Positions 23,701 through 35,700 of a stretch of DNA of 64,000 bases are shown here, in pieces. The stretch is from Tribonema minus. Lineage: Eukaryota > Sar > Xanthophyceae > Tribonematales > Tribonemataceae. The stretch's first letter is position 1. Each line of letters opens with the position of its first letter. The position numbers and the translations under genes were made by a program. The notes beneath the pieces were generated by a model. The model was not told where the DNA came from and did no database searches. It saw nothing but the letters and a program-made list of their open reading frames with translations. The DNA is taken from NCBI GenBank assembly GCA_017506865.1, contig JAFCMP010000533.1, positions 186,001 to 250,000 of the forward strand, given 5' to 3'.

Positions 23701-26700
23701 CACTCAGCCGCATCCACTGTTACAAGCATACTTGCAGTATCTGATGCGGGGTTCACTAACCCTAACCCTAACCCTAAGATTGGTGCTGTTTTGATAAGAT
23801 TGGTGCTGTTTTGATGTTATGACGTGGTCGTGCTGCCGTGCACGGGCAATGCAAGGCCTGCCCTCAATAAGCACAAGTGCCAGTGCCTAACTGATTCATT
23901 AAATACAGAAAAGAGTGCACACAGCAAGTTCACGCGGCAGTGCAGCTCTCGCAACGCATGACTGCCTTGGCTGGTACTACCGGTCATCCAGTTGCACACG
24001 CGACCCATACATTCTAGACTGCCGCATCATGGAGACGTACTTACTTAAACATGCCTATCGAACAAACATGCTTGGTGTGTGAAGGGAGTCTCACTGCATG
24101 CCTCCACCAATGCAATGCAAGAATTTTTAAAACCACTTTGTGGAAATGTACTCAAGACTATACCTGATAGTTGAGGGAGTCTCACTGCACAAATGTAATG
24201 TGAGCTCTGTTTTGTACGTTTATCAGCCTAAACCTAAACCACACTACTCTTACCTCGCCCTCAGTAGCCGGTACCAGCAGCACCGTGCCGTCACCCCCTG
24301 CAGGGAGCTGCATGGTCTCACGGTGAGGGCGCTGCTCCACCTGGCACATGAATATCACACAAACAGTTGTTAGCTATTGCACTCTTATTGCGTGCTATAC
24401 ACCGCCGACGGAAGAGATGTTCAAAGGCACGCAAATTGGCTTCCAAACACGTCGGTGAGGGCGGTGCTCGACCTGGCGCATGAACATTGCACAAACAGCC
24501 ATTGGGCATTACACTGAATTGCGTGCCATGCAGTGCGATGTGGGGGGAATTCTTGAAAAAACATCAACGCATCTCAAAAATGCCCACCTGTTGCACTTAA
24601 ACTGCGTGCTATGCAGTGTGATCAGGGACAAATTATTGACGACATGTAAATCGACTGAATGCCCACATCACAGTACTTAGAATACTGCTGCAATGCATGG
24701 TCTAAGCACGAAGCAAGCGGATTACATGGCATATCTTGCAGTGATGCAGCATTTCACAACGACGCCCCAGAGTGCACGCCTCAAAACACGTCAATAATTC
24801 TTGGACAATTTGCACGTGGAAGGAGTAAAGAGTATGTACTGAACCTCTGTGTTGGGCTGCCGGCTGGAGCTGGCCTACCAAACACGTGAGACCTTTCTAA
24901 TACTGAAAACCCATGCCTCGAACACTGAAAGCTAGCACACAGAAGTTTTTGCGACTGGTGGATACGGTGGTACTGTTTGACTCGTGGCCAATTGCTGCAG
25001 CAGCGGCGACCACGGTCATTGGTGGAAGGCAGTTGTGGCTGACCATCCCTTGTCACCTAGAGCTCTGCAATCTTTTGATTGGTTTTCATGTACATGGAAG
25101 TAAACCACACCACGGTCACAGCAGGAGACGTGCATGCCAGCATGCTCCGTCATTTCCAAGTGGCATCATGAACATACTCCAAAAAAGAATACTTAAACGT
25201 GGAAGTACAACCAGCCGGCATTGATTCAAGCACGTGCGTCTGTCAAGCCATCCACTTTTCTTGTGCCCACTTCATGCGCAGACGCGCATGTTTGGGCTAC
25301 TAGCAGACTGTAGGTCATGACTGCGTCTGCAAGGTGATCCGCTGCGTCCATACTAGGCGGGGTAGGCATGTATCCTTGCAAATATGTAGAGAGCATACAT
25401 ACGTACCGGCAGCGGCGCAAAGGGCTTGGTGGTGGGGTAGGCATGTATTCTTGTAATGGTAGAGAGTACACATACATACCGGCAGCGGCGCAAAGCGGCT
25501 TGGAGGTGGGGCAGGCATGCAATATTGTGATTGCAGAAAGCTCAACTACTGTACACACTAACCGGAAGGGGAGCAAAGGGGGATAGCGCCTCGTGCAGCC
25601 TGTGCCCGAGCTGCTTGGCCTCCGCAGCGCACAGATTGCCATGTGCGAGAACCTGCGGACAACACGTAAGAAGAAGGCACAGCGCGTCATGAGGAAGAAA
25701 CAGAGTTGTTGCATGAGGGGACGCAAGTGAGGAGACTTGTGTCATGCAAGCATATTCATTCGCATGCTCCAAGAGAAGGACATAAAGGGACATGTTTAGA
25801 GATAGACTAACATACACTGACGCCTGCCAATGAGGCACAGCTCGTCATGAGGCAGCGACAGAGGTGTTGCATGAGGGGGTGTGATGCGGGGGAAATTGTG
25901 TCATGCGAACATACATGCATGCATGCATCAAGAGAAGGACGCACAGAAGGGATGTCATGCAGGCGACTTACTTGGCCCATGCTGCTTGACATGCGCGACA
26001 GCATCAGAAATTGTCAAACACGGTGTCCATAAACGCATTCTTGCAAGTAGACCAAAACCCCACCAAAACCCCGCCAAGATACGTGTTTGTACCAGCATGT
26101 AACTATCTCAATACTTCATAAAGGAGGTACACACTTATTGGTCAAACCTAGGTCACGGGCATAGCACCACGATGCATTGACATCGACACCCACACGCGAC
26201 AGCGCCAAAATTTGTCAAACATGAAGTCCACAAACAAATACTTGGAAAAAGTTCAAAAACACGCCAAGATACGTGTTCTGCCCGCTCGTGAAATGTCAAT
26301 ACTCCTGAATCTTTAACAGCAAGGTGTCCAGTTTTGATCTGTTTTGGGTCACACGCATAGCAACATGCACGTACATCAACGCCCACGCGCGATAGCGTCT
26401 CCTCCATGGCGCGCGCCATCACCGAGGGCGTGCAGTCCTCCGACTCAAGGGCCGCAGCGTACTCGTCCACGTGCCACGTGTCACTCTCCAGCACCTGTTT
26501 CAAGGGGGTAAGATGTCAGTGTGTGTCAGACACGCGTCTTGATCGTTGAGGCCTGTTGCGATGGGGAAGAGATCTGTGTGCGTTCAGCAGGCGTGGTACT
26601 TCGAAGTACTTGATTGTTGTCATGCCAGGTGTCAGTCTCCGGCATCTGTTTCAAGAGAAGCGGCTCGTCTGTGCGCGTCAGGCACGCATGTTGATTGTTG

Positions 26701-29700
26701 GCGTGCCACGTGTCGCTCTCCAGCACCTGTTTCAATGGGGAGCAGTATGTATGTGTCAGACACGCGTGTTGATCGTTGCTGTGCCAGGTGTCGCTCTCCA
26801 GCATCTGTTTCGAGAAGAATGAGATTGTGAGTGTCAGTCACGCGTGTTGGTTGGTGACGTGCCGCGTGTCGCTCTCCAGCATGTGCCAGGTGTCACTTTC
26901 CAGCACATGCCAGGTGTCGCTCCCCCAGCACCTGCTTGAAGGGGAAGCCGTGTGTGTGCGTCAGACACGAGTTGTGGCCGCTGACATGCCATTTTGAAAG
27001 CAAAATGTTTCGTGAGGGTCAGACACGCGTGGTGATCGCTGACATGCCGTTTCAAGGCGAAGCAGTCTGTCAGCATCGTGCAGGCGCGTTGTTCATTGAC
27101 GTGCCAAGCACTCCCGCTGACCGCCGTGACGCATTCAACACCTCAAAACCCCATCTTTTTGCAGCAAACCTGCAGCCAAAACCAGCAATCAAATTACACA
27201 GTATTTGAAGTAGCACACACCTGCCGCGCCCAGTAGATGCACAGCGAGTGCAGCTGGTCCTGGGTACATGAACAGCGTGCGCTCACGCTGAGCTCTGTGA
27301 AACATAGAAGACTTTAAACCCCGGACTGTTTGCAGCCGGTTCGCAGCCAACAATTACACAGCACTGGGAAGTAGCACACACCTGTCACGCCCAGTAGGCG
27401 CACAGCGAGTGCGGCTGGCCCTGGCGTTCTGAGCCCTTATCACACGCGCAGCGAGCGCCCTCGCTGAGCACTGTGACACATTTAACACCTCAGAAATCTC
27501 GACTTTTGCAGCAGAACCAGCCACCAAATCCCAAATAAGCATGCACCTGTCGCGCCCAATACGCACACAGCGAGTGCAACTGGTCCTGGCTCACGTTGCG
27601 GTACACGCGCCCGCTGAGCACTGCGACGCATTCAACACCTCAAAATGCCCGACTTTTTAAGGCCAATCTGCAGCCAAACCAGCAAACAGATTACACAGTG
27701 CTTCGAAGTAGCACACACCTGTCGCGCCCAGTAGGCGCACAGCGAGTGCGGCTGGTCCTGGCGCACGTTGCGGTACACGCGCAGCGAGCGCTCGCGCTGC
27801 ACGTCGAAGCGCGAGCGCAGCAGCCTGCGCCGCAGGTCTGCGGGGTCGGCGTTCTCGCTGTTGCCAGCGACAGCAGCGCTCAGTGCGGGGTCGCAGTCCA
27901 GGTCTGCGAGTGGAAGTGGAAAAGGTGACGTGCTGCAATTGAGGAATTGAAAGTAGACAACAGTGTTGTGGGCTTCCCCGGTGCATGGTTGAGCATCATC
28001 TGCTTGTTCGGTGGGTGTCTATAGGTGCTTGTGTCTGATTAAGATCCACCAATGCGCGGCGGTGGTTAACTTGCTGGCTGCCGCTGCAGTGAGCGCAGGG
28101 CCACGTGCAAAGTCCTCTGCTGTGACCGGAACAGCTACCACTTGGACATGGGAACACTGACAAGGCCAAGCATGTGTATCCCGTGCGGCGAGGCAAATGC
28201 AACCAAAACTGTGTGAGTAACGCTGAAATTCCACAATTGTGTGAGTTGAGTTTGATGTTGTTGGTCGTCAACTTGACCGACACTCCATGGCTTGATTTTA
28301 TACTGTGCGTGGTCGTTGAAGCTTTGCACGGGGCACTTCGATCAACTTGCATACAGTTGTTCCACCAGTAAGAAACATGCTCACAGTTGCAGATGCAGGC
28401 TGTTGCCGTGATAGCTTACACAACCCAAGACAAAGAACTCCCAGAGCGAAAGGTACTTGATGCAACGAGCCGCATAGCGCTCTAAGGCAGCTAGCTGAAA
28501 CCAACGCAGAGATTGAAGGCTCCAAGCGAGCGCAGATGTGGTCTTCAAAGTAATTGTGACAGGCTGTGCCAGTTTGAAATAACCTCAAACACCACACAGG
28601 CGCAGTGTGGCCGTGTTGACAAAACAGAAGCACCCCAGTGCATCACTATTGAAGAAACCATGTACACCTTATAGAGCCACATCAAGCTCAAAACCCACAC
28701 TTTCACACTATTAGCAACAAAGTGTTAGCCACAAAGTGTCCAACATATACATACCTGCGTACTCCCTGATGAGGCAGCGCAGGCGCCCCAGCAGCCGCTC
28801 CAGCAGCCGCTCCAGCAGCAGTGAGATAATATTGCGTTTGTTTTTTCATTAGCACTGCTTGCAAATGCAGTTTTTTTATTACCAAGAAGTGTCCGATACA
28901 TGCATACCTGCGTACTCCCTGATGAGGCAGCGCAGCCGCCCCAGCAGGCGTTCCAGCAGCAGCGGCAGCTTGTGGCTGAAGCCCCTGACCGTAAGCTGGA
29001 GTCCCGTGGTGCTCATCTCGAGGGACCACACGAGGTCCGCTGCAGTTGCAGTTGAGACAGTTGAAGTGCGCATCAGGACGCGGCGGAATTGGGTGCTCCA
29101 GTGTCAACGCCTCAGCAAGCGGTGACACAGAACAAAAAACTGGCGAATATGATACTACATGTCTATTCCACTCACAGGCGCAAGCACATTACAGCTGGAA
29201 GTTTGCGCACCAACGTTTTGAGAACCCGCCGTTGAAGGTGAGCACATTTGACTTTGAGCAGCAGCGGAGGCATACTGCGAGACATTGTGGTTCAATTACA
29301 GTTCAATCCAATACTTTGAAGTACCTCAGTCCAATGAATGCTTTGAAGTACCTCAGTATTGCTTTGACAGCTTGCAAATACCCGCCGCTCCGGCCGTGCT
29401 GAAACCACCGAATGCATTGCGTGCACGCTTTTGGCACGGCAGCATGCACAACGTTTCCCAGACACAATCAATTGTGTACTTCAACATGAAGTACGTACCT
29501 AGGGTTGCGTCGTACGCGTAGACGTTCAGGTCCTGCCTGAGCAGCGCTGTGAAGAGGCGGCACAGCGTGGCCGCGGCAGGGCTGGAGTAGGGCGTAGTGG
29601 TGCAGATTCGCGCCACGAACACCGCCTTAGGCACGCGGAATGTGCGGTCCTGCAAGCAATATGACACACGGTATGTAGGTATTGTAAATGTCAAAGCGTC

Positions 29701-32700
29701 TTTGGCATGCAGAACGGGCGGTCCTGTAGTTGTTGCACGCAGTAGGTAGGTATTGTAGAGGCGAGAGGGGGCTGGAGTAGGGCGTGGTGGTGCAGATGCG
29801 TGCCACAAACACCGCCTTCGACACGCGAAATGTGCGATCCTGCAATTTTCACACGCGGTAGGTAGGTATTATGGAGGTGAGAGCGCGGTCGGCATGTGAA
29901 ACGTGCGGTCCTGCAGTTATAATCGTAGCATTTATGTATTGCAAAGAGTCAGAGGGGGTTGAAAGGCGTGGTGTTGCAGATGTGCGCCACGAACACCGCC
30001 TTCGGCACATGGAACGTGCGGTCCTGTAAGTATGACACGCCGTAGGCAGGCATCGCAAAGTCAGAGCGCTTTCAGCACACAGAACGGGTCAGAGCGCTTT
30101 CAACACAGAATGGGTGGTCCTGCATCTATTACACGCAGTAGGTAGGTATTGTGAAGGTAAGTGGGGTTCGAGAAGGGTGTGGTGGTGCAAGTGCGTGTCA
30201 CAAACAACGCCTTTGGCACGCGGATCGTGCGGCCCTGCAAGCAATACGGCACCCGATATGTAGGTATTGTATAGAAGTAGGTCAGAGTGCCTTCAGCACG
30301 CGGAACGGGCGGTCCTGCATTTATTGGATGCAGTCGGCAGGCATTGTAAGGCAGGTTTTGTAAGGTCAGAGCGCCTTAGGCGCGCAGAACAGGCATTGTG
30401 CAGTTCTGACTCGCGGTAAGTAAGTATTGTAAGAGTCAGAGGGGCTGGAGTGCGGCATGGTGGTGCAGATGCTTTGACACATGCAAGGAGCGGTGCAATG
30501 ACAGTGAGTAGGTAGTGCGAAAGGGCAAGACAGTGAAAAGTATTGTGAGAGTTTTTGGGGTGGTGGATGAACCGCATTGTGACAGGGTTTGGCACTCGAA
30601 AGGTGTGATCCTGCAGTTGCTCACGCTGTAGAAAGGGGTTTTGATGGGTCACTTGAAGCATGGAATGCACGTTTTTTAAAGACTTTTGAACATGTGTGCT
30701 ATCAGCAACATTCCTTGGAGCTCCAGGACGCAGTGTGGCGGTTGCCTGAGGTCTGCATCCAGTGCACAGTGATGTTCAGCAATGATGACACAAAAAAAAT
30801 TAGCATTTGATCGTTCAATTTCACATGCTTCTGCTGTAGAGTAGGTGCCAACACTTGTGCGTGCCCCGAATTTAGGGTTCGGGTAAGTGGCCTGCACGTG
30901 CGCATGATGCACTGTGGATATGACTGCTGAACCACTGAAAGGCTACATGACAATGAATTATGAAGCTGAGGCTTTCTGCCGAACCGGTGTCGAACTATTC
31001 AGTTTTTCATAAAATCATACCTGAAGAAGATGGCAATGCCAAGGACAATCATGTGGAAGCATGCTGCAGGACCAATCTTCAATCTGAGCGATTGCATATG
31101 CTGCACCAAACACGAGGACCGATGTCACGACTTCGAAACGCTGGCATATTGTGGCCGGTCAAGATGTAGTCTTTCACTACACTCACAATGCAAAAAGAAG
31201 TATATCAATGCCAAGGACAATTCACTCACCAGTTTGTGCCACACGCGAATGCCCTCTTCATCAGACACCAGGTCCGGCGGCAGCAGGCGTATCCACTGGT
31301 CCTTCGGCGTGATGGCGAGCGCTGACGCGGGTATGTCAGCAGGTAGCTGTGCTTCAATCTGGCACAGGGGGGCAATAGAGGGTATGAAGAGTGTACATCT
31401 GCGCTTAAAAAGTGCCTCAGGAGACATGCTTTGCATGCTGGCAACGATAGAGTCAAAAGAAGTCATGACCTCCTGCACTCTGCAAGGACATCAGGACCAC
31501 TTCCCACTAGGGCACAATGCATCAGGGCTGCTTCAGCTGCGCTTCAATCTGGCACAGGGGGACAGCAGAGGGTATGCGCAGTGTTTTGAGATTTCTATGA
31601 CATGCCCAATGAGACATACTTTGCATGCTGGTACCGGGTAGAGTCGCCGATGGCAGCAATGACCTCCTGTGAACGTAGGGCCACTCAAGACTAGAACATG
31701 TGCAGCAGTGCTGCGCAGTAATGCAAATGACTCAGAAGGGACGTGCCATTCGATTCAGCACAGATACCACAAAATGCCTGCAACGCCTGGTGCGTGAGAG
31801 CAGACAATGACGCTGCGCCACATTGAGCTCAGAGTTGCCCGAAGGCACGCGCATTCTAGCGGCACCGCATTGACATCACAAGGTCTGCTCATAGCGATGC
31901 CAGCCCAACCGCGGCCCCGCACTGGCCCCCCGCCTCCCCCCGTTTGTTGCCCGCAAAGCAGTCTCCTTCATGCCCACCACACAGCACCAGTCCACGCCTT
32001 CACATACCACGGCAGCAGCACCAACAACAACAATAGAAATCGTACCTCGTCCGGCGTCAGCACTACATGGTCCGCGCGTAGTGTGGCGGTGGCGCAGGTG
32101 GCCCGATGCCAGCCTGGCTTGCGCTTGTGCCCCCCCCCCGTCCCCGCATCTCCCCCCTCCGCTGGCCACCCGTCAAACACTCTCAGTGCACAACGCACAG
32201 CGACAACGCACGAGGTCACGTACCATAGCAGCACCAACAACAACATAACACGCACCTCATCCGGCGTCGGCGCGTGCTCCGCATCAGCCCGCAGCGCAAA
32301 GTCTGTGGGCACAAACGCGGACGTCGCGTGCTTGCTCCCCCCCCCCCAAAAAAGCATTCTCAGTACACAACGCACAGCGACACAACACGCCTTCACGTAC
32401 CACAATAGCTACACAAGCAACAGATAATATACGCACCTCATCGGGTGTCGGTGCAGGCTCCGCGTCAGCCCGCAGCGCAAAGTCCGTGGGCACGAACGTC
32501 GACGGCGCGGGCAAGCGCAGACCCTTGCCCAGCCCCGCCCCCGCGCGCGCCGCCGCCCACCTCTCCAGCACCCCCTCCTCCTCCCTCACCGCCTTGTGCA
32601 CCGTGCCATACCACTTCTCCCTGCGCCACTGCCCCATCACCATCCCCCCCCCCTCCTCCCCCCCCTGGTCCTCCCCTCCGGCCGGCATAGAAAACCCCCT

Positions 32701-35700
32701 GAGGCTCCCATGCACGGCGGGGTCCGCCCCCCCCTCCTCCGCCCCCACATCTACTCCAGCTTGCTGGCCCGCGATGGGGGTGCCCTCGGGGGGCGACACC
32801 TCTCGTGCGATGATGAGCAGCTGGTGATTCCGCGGCGTGAGGTGCGAGGTGAGGTCCTGAATAGCGGCGGGGTCCCAGCCGGGCAGCTCGTACACGGCGC
32901 GGAGCACTGCTGCGGGCTCGTGCAGCCACATGCTGCGCGAGATGAGCGCCACCGCGCCCGTGGGCTCCATGCGCTCGCTGAAGCGGAAGCGCAGCTCGCC
33001 CATCTCCGCTAGCTCGTCCTGGAAGGGGGGGGGGGGGGGGGGGGGGGCAGTGCGTTGTGAGTGCTTCTGGTCACTCTCTTTACACTATTAGTAGGCATGA
33101 CTGACGACTGTCCCGTATTGTTGGTGAAGGGTATCTCGGCCATCTCTGCCAGACTTGTCCAGCGCGTGCGGGGGGGGGGGGGGGGGGGGGGGGGCGGGGG
33201 GGGGGAGGGGGCGTGGTCAAGGGACTGTCGGGGTGCAGCATCCCTGATTACCGCCTGAGACCAGACATGAGCGTAAGTGGGGGAGCGGCGTGCAGAGCAG
33301 CTATGTTCAGCAGCGTCAAACAGACTGTTGCATGCCCCCCCCCCCCGCTGCAAGCACGTCTCATTGCGGCTCGTCGCACTGGTTGCACTCCCCCCTCCAA
33401 GGCGTGATCGCCGTTGATGCAACAACACTGAGCAATGCTGCAATCCTCGCCAGCACTATGTGCTGTGTATCCCCGCTAACCTGTCCCCGAAATGGTGGCG
33501 AGTGGCAGCAGCTGCGACTAGAGCCGTGACCAACTGAGTTGTGCAGGCTGGTGTGCGCCATTGCGCTAGGTTAGCTACGAAACTGCGGTCACAACTGCGC
33601 TGGCGCCGCAATCGCCATCCGAGGTGCGCAGGCCGCAGGCGCGGCACTGCTCCGCGCCGTTGCGGACATGCGCCAGCTGTACGCGCTTCCTGATGCGCAC
33701 ATGCAGCTAGCTCATCTCGGCGGTCGTGTCCAAAGCGATGGAGTACACAGACCGTTTTAGGGTTAGGGTTAGTATAGGGTTAGGGTTAGGTTAGCCTAAT
33801 CCTAACCCTAACCCTAACCCTAACCCCAACCCTAACCCTCATTCTTAGTCCGTGACTTCACACCAGATTAGGCCGCGCGCAACAGCAGCAGAGGGCGCAC
33901 TGACGGCGGACTCATCACAGAACGGTGCCGCTCAGCGCATGGTCTGATGGCCGACACTGCGAAACGCCCTTTGTCGCAAACTGACCTTCAAGTATCGCAG
34001 GGGTGGCGTCTCCCTCAAGAGATTGATGCTGGCGTAGACCATTTCCACGACATCGTCGATGTGCTCGAGCCCCTCCTCTGTCAAACCTATCGACAGCCGC
34101 AGCAGGCCAAAGTCGCTGACGTCGACCTGCGCGGCGGCGTGCAGCAGCGCTTTGATTTGAGCACTGCCATTTTGTGGTTTGAAAGCAGCGCTTTGAGCAC
34201 TGCCATTTCGTGGCATGATAACAGAAGCGGTTGAGCACGGCCATTGCATGGCATGAAAGCAAGAGCTTGAGCACTGCCGTCACCATGGTGTAAAAGCAGC
34301 AGCGCTTGAGTACTGCATGTCATAAAAGCAGCAGCGCTTGAGCACTGCCGTAGCAGGGTGTGAAAACAGAAGCATTTGAGCACTGCCATTTCATGTTGAA
34401 AAAGCAGCAGCGCTTAGGCACTGCCATTGCATGGTGTAAAAGCAGCAGCGCCTAAGCACTGCCACTCCATGGCATTATGCCACGTTGTAAAAGCAGCAGC
34501 AGGGCTTTGAGCACTGCCTTTCGATGTTGTAGAAGCAGCAGCGCTTCGAGCACTGCCATTTCATTTCGTAATATGAAAGCAGCAGCGCTTGAGCATTGCC
34601 GTCCCATGGCATGAAAGCAGCCGCAGCACTGACTTGCGAGCGCATGATATTGATCTCGACTTCAACTTCAACACCCCATGCTCCTCTGCTCCGCGCAGCT
34701 GCCGCATGGAAATCTCATGAGTGCAGTGCTACGTCTAACGTGCACGGGGGGGGCGGCAAGAAACTGCCAACAGCAGCAGCTCCTGCCGTGCCATAGCACA
34801 CAAGCAGCACTGCAACCAGGTGCAATATGCACGCCACCATAGGATATGCCGCTTCCAAGCACTGCAAAATACAGAGCTTCATGCTACAGCAAAGTAGGTT
34901 TACAAATGATGTAAGTAGTATTTTGCGACTTATCCTGCCGTGCTAGTACAATAATAGCCCACGGTGTTGACTGGTTGGCACAGCCCCCCCTGCCTCACAC
35001 AAATACCCAACATGATACAGTGAAGGACTCGTGCATACTGCGGGCTTGTACAGTCTGAGGCATTGCAACGTACTTCAATTAACTTGAAGTACCTTGTAGC
35101 TTGACAGCACTTCACACCCTTACCCACTTCATCAGTGTCAGTAAGAGGGATATACAGTATGAAGAATACGTATTTGCATGCCCGAGCTAATACTGCGCGC
35201 CCAGCCCCCGCTGGTGAGTGCCTGGTGTGGCCCGTCTTCATGCCTTGTCCACGCCTCATTCAGGTACCTTGTATTGTAACCTCACGCACGCTTCTTTTTT
35301 CATTCCTGTCCAGTAAAATAGGGGTATGCTTAGTATGATTCGACACATACCTGCATACTCACGCTGATGCTGCGCGCCCACCTCCTCGTGGTGAGCGCCT
35401 GGTGCAGGCTGCCCTCTGCGCGTCAGTTACCTTGTAGTGTACACTTGCGCATACTACTCACTTCAACATTTACAGTAAGAGGGGCTACGAAGAGATTATG
35501 ATACTTCAAAGAAGTTTCATTCATACATCAGTACCTGCATACCCGCGCTGATGCTGCACGCCCACCCCCTCGTAGTAAGCGCCTGATGCAGGCTGCCCTC
35601 CGTCTCGTGCCCCAGCACATTATTTCTTCGTCTTTGCTTCATGCAGCTTGCGGAGTAGTGTACACTTCACACATGCTACTCACTTTCCAGCAACAGGGGC

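Noticed and set aside
25965-26035. An extra peptidase exon (LMLSRMSSSMGQ followed by GTAAGT)
   Set aside because: Exons 12 and 13 join in phase and align to the family without a gap, leaving no room for it; it may be a decayed echo.
26600-26960. Regularly spaced repeats that could suggest a CRISPR-like array
   Set aside because: The units are diverged copies of a peptidase exon start, there is no constant repeat with unique spacers, and the DNA is eukaryotic.
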